Source: Dickeya undicola
GTDB taxonomy: Bacteria > Pseudomonadota > Gammaproteobacteria > Enterobacterales > Enterobacteriaceae
Direction of reading: 5' to 3'
DNA length: 64,000 bases
Assembly: GCF_000784735.1 (NCBI RefSeq)
Contig: NZ_JSYG01000019.1
Coordinates: 215,332 to 279,331 of the forward strand
Shown here: positions 1-11,923 of the stretch, piece by piece
Layout of the letters: every line of letters begins with the position of its first letter
Position numbering within the stretch: position 1 is the stretch's first letter
Translations under genes and position numbers: made by a program
Notes under the pieces: model-generated
The model's database searches: none
Seen by the model: only the letters and a program-made list of their open reading frames with translations
Told to the model about the DNA's origin: nothing

Positions 1-2422
1 CTGCTGCCGCGAATGGGGCACGCCGTGCAATACGGCGGGCGAACCTCAGCCATTGCTGATTTTGGGCATGGGCAAACTCGGCGGCGGTGAGCTGAACTTT
101 TCCTCGGATATCGACCTGATTTTTGCTTACCCGGAAAACGGCCAGACCCGCGGCGGACGCCGGGAGCTGGATAACGCCCAGTTCTTTACCCGCCTTGGTC
201 AGCGGCTGATTAAAGCGCTGGACCAGCCGACGGTGGATGGCTTCGTTTACCGGGTGGATATGCGCCTGCGGCCGTTTGGTGACAGCGGCCCGCTGGTGAT
301 GAGCTTCGCCGCGCTGGAAGATTACTATCAGGAACAGGGGCGCGACTGGGAACGGTATGCGATGGTCAAAGCCCGGCTGATGGGTGGCGATGACGACCAC
401 TACAGCCAGGAGTTGATCCGCATGTTGCGGCCGTTCGTGTTCCGCCGCTATATCGATTTCAGTGTGATTCAGTCACTGCGCAACATGAAGAGCATGATCG
501 CCCGTGAAGTGCGGCGGCGAGACTTGCGCAACAACATCAAGCTGGGGGCGGGCGGCATCCGCGAAGTGGAGTTCATCACCCAGGTGTTTCAGCTGATTCG
601 TGGCGGCCGCGAGCCCACATTGCAGGGGCGCTCTCTGCTGCCGACGTTGACGCAGGTTGGCGAGCTGGGGCTATTGACGCCCGTGCAGGCGGCCCAACTG
701 CGCGAGGCTTATCTGTTTTTGCGTCGGCTGGAGAACCTGCTGCAATCAATTGCTGACGAACAAACGCAAACCCTGCCGGAAGACCCGCTTAATCAGGCTC
801 GGCTGGCGTGGGGGATGCGCTGTGATGACTGGTCACTGCTGAGTGAACGCTTACATCAGCAGATGCACGCCGTGCGTGCGGTGTTCCATGAGTTGATTGG
901 TGATGACGCGCCGGACGGCAGCGAAACCCCAGAGCATAGCCATTACAGCAGCCTGTGGCAGGATGGCCTGGATAGCGCCGACCTGGCGACGCTGGCACCT
1001 GAACTGACCCCGGAGGTGTGTGAGCGGTTGCTTGCGCGGGTGACGGATTTCCGCGCGGATTTATCCCGTAGAACCATCGGACCACGTGGGCGAGACGTAC
1101 TTGACCAACTGATGCCCGCATTGCTGGCGCAGGCCTGCGGTCACGCCAACGCTGACGTCATCGTGGCGCGCCTGACGCCGCTGTTGCTGGGCATTGTCAC
1201 CCGTACCACTTATCTGGAACTGTTGCTGGAGTCGCGCTCGGCGCTGACACAGCTGATCCGGCTGTGTGCCGTGTCGCCAATGATTGCCAGCCAGTTGGCG
1301 CGTTATCCGTTGCTGCTGGATGAACTGTTGGATCCGGCCAGCTTGTACCAACCGACCGCGCTGAATGCTTACGCCGACGAATTGCGTCAGTACCTGATGC
1401 GGGTGCCGGAAGAGGACGAAGAACAGCAACTGGAAGCGTTGCGTCAGTTCAAGCAGGCGCAGCATTTGCGCATCGCGGCGGCGGATATTGTTGGCGCGCT
1501 ACCGGTCATGAAAGTGAGCGATCACTTAACTTATCTGGCGGAGGCGATCATCGCCGCCGTAGTACAGCAGGCGTGGAATCAGATGGTGGCGCGTTACGGC
1601 CAGCCTGCCCACCTGCACTCTCATTCCGGGCGCGGGTTCGCCGTGGTGGGGTACGGCAAGTTAGGCGGTTGGGAACTGGGCTACAGCTCTGACCTTGATC
1701 TGGTGTTCCTGATCGATTGCCCGGATAACGTGGCGACCGATGGTGAACGCAGCATCGACGGTCGTCAGTTCTATTTGCGGCTGGCCCAGCGTGTGATGCA
1801 CCTGTTCAGCACCCGTACTTCGTCCGGTATCTTGTATGAGGTTGACGCCCGTTTACGGCCATCAGGCGCAGCGGGGATGCTGGTGAGTACCGTGGCGGCG
1901 TTCGAGGATTATCAGCGCAATGAAGCCTGGACCTGGGAACATCAGGCGCTGGTGCGTGCCAGGGTAGTGTATGGCGAACCTGCCATTCAGCAGCAGTTTG
2001 AGCAGATTCGTCAGCGTATTTTGTGCCGTGAGCGCGATGGCGATGTGCTGCGTACCGAAGTGCGGGAAATGCGAGAAAAAATGCGCCAGCACCACGCCAG
2101 CAAAGAGTCAGGGTTTGATATCAAGGCTGATGCCGGTGGCATCACCGACATTGAGTTCATCGCCCAGTATCTGGTGCTGCGTTACGCGGCGCAGGAGCCG
2201 CGGCTGACGCACTGGTCCGATAATGTGCGCATTCTGGAGCTGTTGGCCCGCCATGGTGTGATGACGGAAGAAGAGGCTGACGCGCTACGGCTGGCTTACA
2301 TCACCCTGCGCGATGAAATCCACCATCTGGCGTTGCAGGAGCTGCCCGGTCGCGTTGGTCTGGAACGTTTCAGTGCCGAGCGCGAGCAGGTGCAACAGAG
2401 CTGGCAAACGTGGCTGGGGTGA
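1..2422 (+). CDS. glnE: Glutamine synthetase adenylyltransferase/deadenylylase, 5' end outside window
   Basis: Bifunctional enzyme that adenylylates glutamine synthetase to switch it off and removes the AMP to switch it on, in response to PII signalling. The reading frame is open from base 2, so the gene enters from the left; about 806 residues are present of the roughly 946 usual in enterobacteria. Both nucleotidyltransferase cores are visible: [18 protein letters not shown] near the left edge (deadenylylase half) and [18 protein letters not shown] around base 1650 (adenylyltransferase half). The C-terminus is complete and ends in TGA. hldE follows 155 bases downstream, the usual enterobacterial order. 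Confidence 0.97.
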   Translation, partial: CCREWGTPCNTAGEPQPLLILGMGKLGGGELNFSSDIDLIFAYPENGQTRGGRRELDNAQFFTRLGQRLIKALDQPTVDGFVYRVDMRLRPFGDSGPLVMSFAALEDYYQEQGRDWERYAMVKARLMGGDDDHYSQELIRMLRPFVFRRYIDFSVIQSLRNMKSMIAREVRRRDLRNNIKLGAGGIREVEFITQVFQLIRGGREPTLQGRSLLPTLTQVGELGLLTPVQAAQLREAYLFLRRLENLLQSIADEQTQTLPEDPLNQARLAWGMRCDDWSLLSERLHQQMHAVRAVFHELIGDDAPDGSETPEHSHYSSLWQDGLDSADLATLAPELTPEVCERLLARVTDFRADLSRRTIGPRGRDVLDQLMPALLAQACGHANADVIVARLTPLLLGIVTRTTYLELLLESRSALTQLIRLCAVSPMIASQLARYPLLLDELLDPASLYQPTALNAYADELRQYLMRVPEEDEEQQLEALRQFKQAQHLRIAAADIVGALPVMKVSDHLTYLAEAIIAAVVQQAWNQMVARYGQPAHLHSHSGRGFAVVGYGKLGGWELGYSSDLDLVFLIDCPDNVATDGERSIDGRQFYLRLAQRVMHLFSTRTSSGILYEVDARLRPSGAAGMLVSTVAAFEDYQRNEAWTWEHQALVRARVVYGEPAIQQQFEQIRQRILCRERDGDVLRTEVREMREKMRQHHASKESGFDIKADAGGITDIEFIAQYLVLRYAAQEPRLTHWSDNVRILELLARHGVMTEEEADALRLAYITLRDEIHHLALQELPGRVGLERFSAEREQVQQSWQTWLG

Positions 2423-2478
2423 GACGTGTCGCGCAATACAGCCCACTAAACGCTGTGGCTACCCGGAGTCACGTGGTC

Positions 2479-2541
2479 GTTGAGTGTGATGGCGTGGGCG
2501 TTGAATGTGATGGTGTGATAGTTGAATGTGATAGTATAGCG
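2479..2541. repeat. Three tandem 21-bp repeats in the glnE-hldE spacer
   Basis: Three consecutive imperfect copies of a 21-base unit starting GTTGARTGTGAT lie at 2479-2499, 2500-2520 and 2521-2541. They end 36 bases before the hldE start codon. Because 21 is a multiple of three, the hldE frame stays open through the array and would read repeated VECDG-type peptides, but no ribosome binding site supports starting so early. The array probably sits in the hldE promoter or 5' leader. Confidence 0.85.
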
Positions 2542-2577
2542 CGCGTTAAAAATGAACCTGTTTTTTGGAGCCAGGGA

Positions 2578-6074
<3,497 letters not shown>

Positions 6075-6075
6075 G

Positions 6076-6297
6076 ATGGAAAAGGCGGATCTGCTGGCGA
6101 TAGCCAATACCCCGATGCCTTTTGGCAAGTACAAAGGCCGGATGCTGATCGACTTGCCGGAAGAGTATCTCCTCTGGTTCGCCCGTAAAAGCGAATTTCC
6201 GGCTGGGCGGTTAGGCGAGCTAATGCAGATTACGCTGGCCATCAAGATAGAAGGGTTACAGGGGCTGGTGAAGCCTCTGCGCCGTCCTCAGCCCTGA
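6076..6297 (+). CDS. ypeB: YpeB-like DUF3820 protein
   Basis: A 73-residue protein that resembles the small DUF3820 family, with the typical MPFGKYKGRMLIDLPEEYLLWF stretch split here as PFGKYKGR and LPEEYLLWF. Its function is unknown. It starts one base after the ligA stop, so it is almost certainly translated from the ligA message. The ligA-ypeB pairing is also seen in E. coli, which supports the assignment. No signal peptide or membrane segment is visible. Confidence 0.85.
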   Translation: MEKADLLAIANTPMPFGKYKGRMLIDLPEEYLLWFARKSEFPAGRLGELMQITLAIKIEGLQGLVKPLRRPQP

Positions 6298-6377
6298 ATC
6301 GAGTGGTGGTGATAGCTGTGGTCTGGCGTCTTGAGTCTTATTTCCGCTCCCTACCGTTTTGAGTACCCTAAAAGAAA

Positions 6378-6411
6378 AAAGCATCATTAATCCGTGTGAT
6401 AATGATGCTTT
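6378..6411 (-). terminator. Intrinsic terminator of the FlxA-like gene
   Basis: A perfect 12-bp stem (6378-6389 pairing with 6400-6411) encloses a 10-base loop. Read on the minus strand the stem is followed by TTTCTTTT, giving a Rho-independent terminator about 35 bases past the stop of the gene at 6446-6814. On the plus strand no U-tract follows, so it may only weakly stop hldE-ligA-ypeB transcripts. Confidence 0.85.
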
Positions 6412-6445
6412 GTTCATGCCAGAAAATAATCAGTCAGCGACAGGA

Positions 6446-6814
6446 TTAGATATAGATATTGATGCTGTTCTCATCCGTTGGCGCGTTGACGCCTTCCTGA
6501 GGTTTGGTCGATTGCACTGATGACGACAAATCAGACTGTTGGGACTGAGATTGCTGCGTTTTCTGCTGCTGCAACTGCTGAATCTGTGCCTGCAACTGCT
6601 GGATTTGCGCCTGAATCAGTACCTGTTGTTGTTTATAAACTTCCTGCTGATTGGCATCCTGGGTCGATGCCAGCTGTGTTGCCAGTTTTGTCGCCTGCTG
6701 AGTCAACTTCTGGATCTGTTGATTAAGCTGGGCAATCTGTTGGTCAACGCTGGTACTGCTGCTACCCGAGGACGCAGAGACGGCCGATGTTGCTGAGCCG
6801 ATAGAGCTTGCCAT
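6446..6814 (-). CDS. FlxA-like coiled-coil protein, copy 1
   Basis: A 122-residue Ser/Gln-rich protein. A short low-complexity serine N-terminus is followed by a long heptad-like Gln/Leu helix (repeats of QIQQLQ around residues 70-90) and a variable tail ending INIYI. It resembles the FlxA-like family; E. coli flxA is a FliA (sigma-28) dependent gene of unknown role. No signal peptide or membrane segment. The ATG has an excellent AGGAGG ribosome binding site. GCCGATAA, the sigma-28 -10 consensus, occurs about 40 bases upstream. It is the last of three paralogues in tandem and has its own terminator. Confidence 0.8.
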   Translation of the reverse strand: MASSIGSATSAVSASSGSSSTSVDQQIAQLNQQIQKLTQQATKLATQLASTQDANQQEVYKQQQVLIQAQIQQLQAQIQQLQQQKTQQSQSQQSDLSSSVQSTKPQEGVNAPTDENSINIYI

Positions 6815-6850
6815 AAATTCCTCCTGAAAATAGCCATAGTGGCTATGCCG

Positions 6851-6878
6851 TTATCGGCTCGGCTCAGTGGCACCCTTA
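6851..6878 (-). promoter_or_regulatory. Sigma-28-like promoter of FlxA-like copy 1
   Basis: On the minus strand TAAGGGTG (6871-6878) and GCCGATAA (6851-6858) are separated by 12 bases. GCCGATAA is the exact FliA -10 consensus; the -35 matches only TAA. The known consensus spacer is 11, so one extra base is present. A second GCCGATAA lies at 6876-6883. Confidence 0.5.
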
Positions 6879-6936
6879 TCGGCTTTTCGCTTTCCTGACG
6901 GAAACTATACAAACCTGGCGAAATAATAACGGCTTG

Positions 6937-7320
6937 TCAGATATAGGTATCGATAGTGCGATCGGATGACAGCGGGTTGGCCTTTTCCTGTTTGTCGGTC
7001 TGTGAGGCCTGTTTGTCGAGTTGTGGAGAAAGTGCCTCAGCCGCTGATTGAGATTGCTGCTGCGCTTTCTGCTGCTGCAGTTGCTGAATCTGCTGCTGTA
7101 ATTGCTGGATCTGCGCCTGGACCATTTTCTGTTGCTGCTGCAACAGTTGGCGTTCTTCATCGCTCTTGGCTTCGAGCATTTGCTCCGCCGTTTTCGTCAG
7201 ATCTTTGGTCAAGGTCTGAATCTGTTTGGTGAGTTGCATGATTTTTTGCTCAATACCCACGGTGCTGGTAGCTGTTGCACCTGAGACTGATGATGCTGCT
7301 GAACCGACAGAACCTACCAT
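6937..7320 (-). CDS. FlxA-like coiled-coil protein, copy 2
   Basis: A 127-residue paralogue of the neighbouring copies. A Ser/Ala/Thr N-terminus is followed by a strong coiled coil (QKIMQLTKQIQTLTKDL, then QIQQLQQQIQQLQ near residues 70-90) and a tail ending IDTYI. The three copies share the C-terminal pattern I-x-x-Y-I, which suggests a conserved end for docking or secretion, though that is inference. The ribosome binding site is GGGGGA with five-base spacing. A sigma-28-like element lies about 45 bases upstream. No terminator is visible between this gene and copy 1. Confidence 0.8.
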   Translation of the reverse strand: MVGSVGSAASSVSGATATSTVGIEQKIMQLTKQIQTLTKDLTKTAEQMLEAKSDEERQLLQQQQKMVQAQIQQLQQQIQQLQQQKAQQQSQSAAEALSPQLDKQASQTDKQEKANPLSSDRTIDTYI

Positions 7321-7364
7321 ATCTTCCCCCTTGCTTTCCGAAAGCGTTCATAACCACAGTATGG

Positions 7365-7392
7365 CTATCGGCACGGCTCTGCGGTGACTTTA
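7365..7392 (-). promoter_or_regulatory. Sigma-28-like promoter of FlxA-like copy 2
   Basis: On the minus strand TAAAGTCA (7385-7392) and GCCGATAG (7365-7372) are separated by 12 bases. This is close to the FliA consensus TAAAGTTT and GCCGATAA, with a spacer one base longer. The layout and spacer match the element in front of copy 1. Confidence 0.55.
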
Positions 7393-7443
7393 GCGTTTTA
7401 TCTTTACGCTGTTGATGGAGCTTGTCACTTGCCTAAAAAGCAA

Positions 7444-7466
7444 AACCCGCTGGATGGCAGCGGGTT
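7444..7466 (-). terminator. Intrinsic terminator of FlxA-like copy 3
   Basis: A 9-bp stem (7444-7452 with 7458-7466) and 5-base loop; on the minus strand it is followed by TTGCTTTTT. It lies about 30 bases past the stop of the gene at 7495-7827. Confidence 0.85.
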
Positions 7467-7494
7467 TCGTTATTCGGTTTCACATTTTGATCGG

Positions 7495-7827
7495 TTAAAT
7501 GTAAATATCAATCGCGTGTTCGGCAGAGGGGCGATTGACGCCTTCAACTGGCTTGATCAGCGATTTACTTTCCTGCGGTGGCGGCACCTGCTGAGTCTGC
7601 AACTGTGCAATTTGACCCTGCATCACGACGATCTGAGCCTGCATCGACTGCTGCTGCCCGTTAATCGTGGTTTCCTGCTGCTTTTTAGTGCTCTCGCCCG
7701 ATGTCTCGGCGGCTTTCAGGTTTTGCAGATTGCGATCGGAAACCTTTTGTTCAGTGTTGGTTTCGACGCTGGTGGATGCTGGCACCGGCATCACTGCAAA
7801 CGCAGAGCTGGTAATTGGACTCAGCAT
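7495..7827 (-). CDS. FlxA-like coiled-coil protein, copy 3
   Basis: A 110-residue member of the same family, more diverged. It has a Ser/Thr/Ala/Val-rich N-terminus, a Lys/Gln-rich middle, a shorter coiled-coil core (QIVVMQGQIAQLQTQ) and a tail ending IDIYI. It has an AGGAGG ribosome binding site. The exact sigma-28 -10 sequence GCCGATAA occurs upstream (minus strand, 7879-7886), but I see no convincing -35 partner. With its own terminator it forms a separate transcription unit. The function is unknown; location beside an energy-taxis receptor fits membership of the motility regulon. Confidence 0.75.
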   Translation of the reverse strand: MLSPITSSAFAVMPVPASTSVETNTEQKVSDRNLQNLKAAETSGESTKKQQETTINGQQQSMQAQIVVMQGQIAQLQTQQVPPPQESKSLIKPVEGVNRPSAEHAIDIYI

Positions 7828-7878
7828 ACATCCTCCTGATTATGTCGTCTGGGCAGGGGACTGTCCCTGCTATCTCTA

Positions 7879-7886
7879 TTATCGGC
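7879..7886 (-). promoter_or_regulatory. Sigma-28 -10 element of FlxA-like copy 3 (candidate)
   Basis: Exact GCCGATAA on the minus strand, about 50 bases before the start codon. The expected -35 position reads CTCATAAG or TCATAAGA, a poor match, so the promoter call rests on the -10 and on the parallel elements before the two sister genes. Confidence 0.35.
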
Positions 7887-7985
7887 ACCTGGTGCGATCT
7901 TATGAGTGATTATTAACCAAAAAGCGAATTCTATCCACCCTTTGTTCGGGGCGAGGCGTAAAGAATTGTATCTTTACGCCACCCT

Positions 7986-9521
7986 TTATTTCCCGTAGAC
8001 ATTAATCGCATCAGTTAACCGCAGCGCCTGATTGCTGAGGCAGGTAGCGAACTCGGCTGATTGGTCGACCATGCCGGTATTACCAGCGGTCATCTGCTCG
8101 ATTTGGGCAATGGAATCGTTGATCAACGACAGTGCGGCGGTTTGCTCGCGGGTGGCGTTGCTGATCTCGCTGATCATGGTGGCGACCTGTTGCACGTCGT
8201 TGACGATGTCCTGAATATGCTGACCGGCTTTGTCCACCAGCGCGCTGCCGTTTTCAACGCTGGTCATGTTGGCATCGATCAGCGTTTTAATTTCACGCGC
8301 GGCAGACGCGGAATGCTGCGCCAGGTTGCGTACTTCCGCCGCCACGACGGCAAAGCCGCGTCCTTCCACACCGGCTCGCGCTGCTTCCACCGCAGCATTG
8401 AGCGCGAGGATGTTGGTCTGAAACGCGATGCTGTCGATGACGCCGATGATATCGACGATTTTGCGGCTGGCGTTTGAGATTGCCTCCATCATGCCGACTG
8501 CTTCGGCCATGATATCGCCGCCTTTACTGGCAGACAGGCTGGCGTTTTGTGCCATGCCGGTCGCCTGTATGGCGGTTTCTGCGCTTTGTTGAACGGCAAC
8601 GGTAATCTGTTCGATGGCTGCCGCTGTTTGTTGCAGATTGGCGGAAGTTTCCTCGGTTCGCGCGCTCAGATCGCCGTTGCTGTCGGCCAACTGTTGGCTG
8701 ACATTTTTGATGCCTGCGACCTGGGTGCCAACGTCGTCCACCAGCGAATGCAAATTCAGCCCGAACTGATTGACCACCCGCAACAGCAGGCCAATTTCAT
8801 CTACCCGGTTAAGATGGATACTGTCCGCCCGACGGCCGGATACCACTTGTTGTGCCTGACGCAGAATCAAACGTAGTGGATGTGCGATTTGCCGTTGCAG
8901 AAAGTGATCGAGCGCTACCATCAATAGCAGGGTGGCGACAATCGACGTCGCGGCACCGAAACCCAGTAAGATCAGTGCCAGCGGCACCAGCCCACCGATC
9001 AGGACGGCTAGCCGTAATCGTGAGCGCACCGATAGCCGTTGGAACAAAGACAGTATTGAGAACAAGCCGGTTCGAACCACCAGCCCTTTATAAAACCGAA
9101 TATGGCGGGCCTGCTTATTCTGTACTGCTTCGTACAAAGGTTCCGCTGCCTGAATTTCTTCCGCTTTAGGGGTATTGCGTACTGAAATGTAACCAGCAAG
9201 CTGATTATGATGATAAACCGGTGTGACGTTGGCACGCACCCAGTAATGATCGCCATTCTTGCGGCGGTTTTTAACCAGGCCGGTCCAGCTATCTCCCTGC
9301 TGTAGCGTGTACCACATGTCGGCAAAGGCTTCGATGGGCATATCCGGATGACGCACAAGATTGTGTGGTGTTCCCATCAATTCATGTTCATCAAAACCAC
9401 TGACGCGGATAAAGGCAGAATTGGCGTAAGTAATATGGCTTTTAACATCCGTGGTCGACATTAATGTGGTGTTGTCATCCAACAGGTATTCCTGTTGTGT
9501 AATAGGTGTATTAACCCTCAT
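7986..9521 (-). CDS. aer: Aer-type energy-taxis receptor (methyl-accepting chemotaxis protein)
   Basis: Senses redox or energy state and signals to CheA/CheW. The 511-residue product starts with an Aer-like PAS domain (residues about 10-120) containing VRHPDMP and KNRRKNGDHYWVRANV, which in E. coli Aer binds FAD. A hydrophobic hairpin follows at about 175-205 (LIGGLVPLALILLGFG), then a HAMP-like linker and the cytoplasmic signalling domain, whose tip reads IDSIAFQTNILALNAAVEAARAG. There is no periplasmic sensor domain. The length is close to E. coli Aer (506). A soft-rot genome usually has several such receptors, so this could be a paralogue rather than the direct orthologue. Confidence 0.88.
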   Translation of the reverse strand: MRVNTPITQQEYLLDDNTTLMSTTDVKSHITYANSAFIRVSGFDEHELMGTPHNLVRHPDMPIEAFADMWYTLQQGDSWTGLVKNRRKNGDHYWVRANVTPVYHHNQLAGYISVRNTPKAEEIQAAEPLYEAVQNKQARHIRFYKGLVVRTGLFSILSLFQRLSVRSRLRLAVLIGGLVPLALILLGFGAATSIVATLLLMVALDHFLQRQIAHPLRLILRQAQQVVSGRRADSIHLNRVDEIGLLLRVVNQFGLNLHSLVDDVGTQVAGIKNVSQQLADSNGDLSARTEETSANLQQTAAAIEQITVAVQQSAETAIQATGMAQNASLSASKGGDIMAEAVGMMEAISNASRKIVDIIGVIDSIAFQTNILALNAAVEAARAGVEGRGFAVVAAEVRNLAQHSASAAREIKTLIDANMTSVENGSALVDKAGQHIQDIVNDVQQVATMISEISNATREQTAALSLINDSIAQIEQMTAGNTGMVDQSAEFATCLSNQALRLTDAINVYGK

Positions 9522-10044
9522 TGAAAACCCCGATGCTGTATATCAGTATTATATCGTGAGAATAGAAGGACCGACGTGTGAGCACGGTCTGATTAATCAC
9601 ACGAGCTAAGAGGTGTGTTGAATCATTGTTTTTATTTTTTTAATGTAAGGTTAAAAGATGCAAAAAAACGGGCGCTTTAAATATCAAAGCATCCCTAAAT
9701 AAAATTGTTCCATTTTTTTCAGGGTGAAATTTATGCTTTACGTCTTTGTGTTGTCAATCAAATCATTTTTTGAACAGTGTTTTTTTTACCATCTTTGAGT
9801 TTATTAAATATTGTTCGATTTTTTCTTAAACTCGGGGTCACAATAAAAACGTTTTATTAACAGTAATAACGAAAAAGTCCGTTATAAAAATAACAGGCCA
9901 AGATGAAAACTATTAAGTGGATTAAAATAGTCACTCAATGAAAGGAACCGCAGGTTGTGTTCTGTCATCAATAAATTTACGCAGAGAATATTGCTAATGA
10001 ATGTCAGCGATTTAGACGGCGGAGGGTGAACGCGGTTTTGAAAT
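9522..10044. other. AT-rich intergenic region with no protein gene
   Basis: About 520 bases between the aer start and the garD terminator hairpin. Most of 9600-9960 is strongly AT-rich compared with neighbouring genes. Visible structure: a 7-3-7 palindrome AATAAAA/TTTTATT at 9842-9858, a second inverted repeat ATAACG/CGTTAT at 9866-9885, and minus-strand promoter-like and terminator-like sequences described separately. No open frame of useful length is seen on either strand. It presumably holds the aer promoter. Confidence 0.7.
9662..9903 (-). ncRNA. Possible small RNA (candidate only)
   Basis: On the minus strand TTGAGT (9933-9938) and TAATAG (9910-9915) with a 17-base spacer form a plausible sigma-70 promoter. 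About 240 bases downstream an imperfect hairpin (9070-type GC stem at 9670-9678 with 9686-9695) is followed on that strand by GTTTTTTTG, a credible intrinsic terminator. Such elements arise easily by chance in AT-rich DNA, and no known RNA family was recognised. Confidence 0.22.
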
Positions 10045-10077
10045 GTTCACCGCCGAATACAAGATCCGGCGGTGAAC
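10045..10077 (-). terminator. Hairpin downstream of garD
   Basis: A perfect 11-bp stem (10045-10055 with 10067-10077) and 11-base loop lies 14 bases past the garD stop. On the minus strand it is followed by ATTTCAAAA, a weak U-tract, so it is a terminator or 3' stabilising hairpin. Confidence 0.55.
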
Positions 10078-10090
10078 AAGGAGGAGACGG

Positions 10091-11665
10091 TCAGGTCACT
10101 GGTGCCGGGTTGAACACCGACAAGGCGTTGTGCAGACCCCATTGATCAGACCAGGTTTTTTTCCTGCCGCTGGCAATATCCAGAATAAAGTGGAACAACT
10201 GCCAGCCCACATCCTCAATAGTGGCCTCGCCGGTGGCGATGGTGCCTGCGTTGATATCCATCAGGTCATGCCAGCGTTCCGCCAGTGCGGTGCGCGTTGC
10301 CATCTTGATAACCGGTACGGCTTTCAACCCGTAAGGGGTGCCGCGTCCGGTGGTGAATACCTGTACCGTGATGCCGGAAGCCAACTGCTGGGTGCCACAC
10401 ACAAAGTCGCTGGCTGGCGTGGCCGCGTAAATCAGGCCACGTTGGGTCGGGCGCTGACCGGGCGACAGCACTTCGACAATCGCACTGGTGCCAGATTTAG
10501 CGATTGAGCCCAGCGCTTTTTCCACCACGTTGGCCAGGCCACCTTTCTTATTACCGGGCGACGGGTTGGCGCTACGGTCGGTTTTACCGCTGTCCAGATA
10601 ATCGTCATACCAGGCCATCTCTTCCAGCAGGCGCTTGCCCACCTCTTCGTTGATGGCGCGCGGCGTGAGTAGATGGATGGCGTCGCGAACTTCGGTCACC
10701 TCGGAGAACATCACCGTGGCACCGCAACGTACCAGCAGGTCGGAGGCGAATCCTACTGCCGGGTTGGCAGTCACACCGGAAAAGGCGTCGCTGCCACCAC
10801 ATTGCATACCGACGACCAGTTCAGAAGCCGATACGGTTTCGCGCTGACGGCGGTTGAGCTGTTGCAGATGTTTATCCGCCATCGTCAGGATATCGTCCAC
10901 CATGGATTTGAAACCAACATGGTGTTCATCTTGCAGTCGCACAATACTGGTGTCGTCCAGTGAAATGGCCTGCACATCCGGCGTGCCTTGCAGCAGTCGT
11001 TCTGGCTGAAGTTTTTCACAGCCCAAACCGACCACCAGCACTTCGCCGCCGAAATTCGGGTTCAGCGCCAGATTATGGATGGTGCGAATTGGCACGACCG
11101 CAGCCGGGGCATTGATCGCCACACCGCAGCCGTACAGATGGTTAAGTGCGACCACGCCATCGACGTTGGGATAACGGGGCAACAGGTCGCGTTCGATCAG
11201 TGTGACGACATAATCCACCACACCGGCGACGCAGTGTACGCTGGTGGTGATACCCAGCAGGTTTTTGGTGCCGACGCTACCATCTGGGTTACGGTAGCCT
11301 TCAAAGGTATAACCTTCCAGCGGCGGCAGTGACGGCGGAACGCGGGTTGCAAGTGGCAGCGTTTCCAGCGCCGGGGCGTTGGGCAATTCCACCAGCGATT
11401 CGTCGATCCAACTGCCACGGGCGATGTCTCTGAGGGCGTAGCCGATGATTTCGCCATAACGGACGATGGGCTTGCCGAGCGCGATGTCGCTTAATGCTAC
11501 CTTGTGGCCCTGTGGTACGTGTTCTTTCAGTTCCAGACCGCAGCTGAACCGGGTGCCAGCTTTCAGGCCGTTATTGTTAACGACAATGGCAACATTGTCA
11601 GACTCATGGACTTTGATATAAAGCGGCCGCTCACTGGCCACACCCTTATTTGTGTTATCTGACAT
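10091..11665 (-). CDS. garD: Galactarate dehydratase
   Basis: Dehydrates meso-galactarate (mucate) to 5-keto-4-deoxy-D-glucarate, the entry step for galactarate. The sequence tracks E. coli GarD along its length: [18 protein letters not shown] near the N-terminus, [15 protein letters not shown] and [13 protein letters not shown] in the middle, and the conserved C-terminus FNPAPVT. The start at 11665 (MSDNTNK) was preferred over the in-frame ATG five codons upstream because AAGG precedes it at good spacing and the length (524) matches E. coli (523). It is transcribed divergently from gudP and shares a 0.8-kb control region with it. It feeds GarL, GarR and GarK encoded opposite. Confidence 0.96.
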   Translation of the reverse strand: MSDNTNKGVASERPLYIKVHESDNVAIVVNNNGLKAGTRFSCGLELKEHVPQGHKVALSDIALGKPIVRYGEIIGYALRDIARGSWIDESLVELPNAPALETLPLATRVPPSLPPLEGYTFEGYRNPDGSVGTKNLLGITTSVHCVAGVVDYVVTLIERDLLPRYPNVDGVVALNHLYGCGVAINAPAAVVPIRTIHNLALNPNFGGEVLVVGLGCEKLQPERLLQGTPDVQAISLDDTSIVRLQDEHHVGFKSMVDDILTMADKHLQQLNRRQRETVSASELVVGMQCGGSDAFSGVTANPAVGFASDLLVRCGATVMFSEVTEVRDAIHLLTPRAINEEVGKRLLEEMAWYDDYLDSGKTDRSANPSPGNKKGGLANVVEKALGSIAKSGTSAIVEVLSPGQRPTQRGLIYAATPASDFVCGTQQLASGITVQVFTTGRGTPYGLKAVPVIKMATRTALAERWHDLMDINAGTIATGEATIEDVGWQLFHFILDIASGRKKTWSDQWGLHNALSVFNPAPVT

Positions 11666-11682
11666 GGTGCTAACCTTCATGA

Positions 11683-11923
11683 GTTATACCCGTCATGCAT
11701 CAGGTTGCCGGGATGTCGGCGTCGCTACCGGCCCGTACTCAGGCCTGCCGCCAACCGAGTTCAAATCGGCTCGCGCCGGTTTGTCACTTACCTCAGCCGC
11801 TGACTGCGATAAGTTCCCTGGGAGTTCACTCGGTCGCCGCGTTACAAGGCTCGTTATGAGCCTTGCCCTGAAAAGCCAACGCGAACGTTTTGTCCTGCAA
11901 CCCGAATTATTGGGGTATATAAC
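11683..11923. repeat. Palindromic intergenic repeat element, about 241 bp
   Basis: The left end (GTTATACCC..., ending in CAGGTTGC) is matched by an inverted right end (GCAACCCG... GGGTATATAAC), giving related termini on opposite strands. The interior includes a TTCAAATCGGCT segment and a TCCCTGGGA palindrome. This layout resembles the widespread non-coding imperfect palindromic repeats in Pectobacterium, Serratia and Yersinia intergenic regions. A degenerate relative of the inner part is at 34801-34890. Reading frames crossing it are not genes. Confidence 0.6.

Noticed and set aside
2410..2577. Upstream in-frame extension of hldE through the 21-bp repeats
   Set aside because: No ribosome binding site, overlap with the glnE end, and the ATG at 2578 gives the conserved HldE start and length.
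7030..7160. CTG-rich stretch as a DNA repeat or CRISPR-like array
   Set aside because: It encodes the Gln/Leu coiled coil of an FlxA-like protein; units are irregular and follow codon structure.
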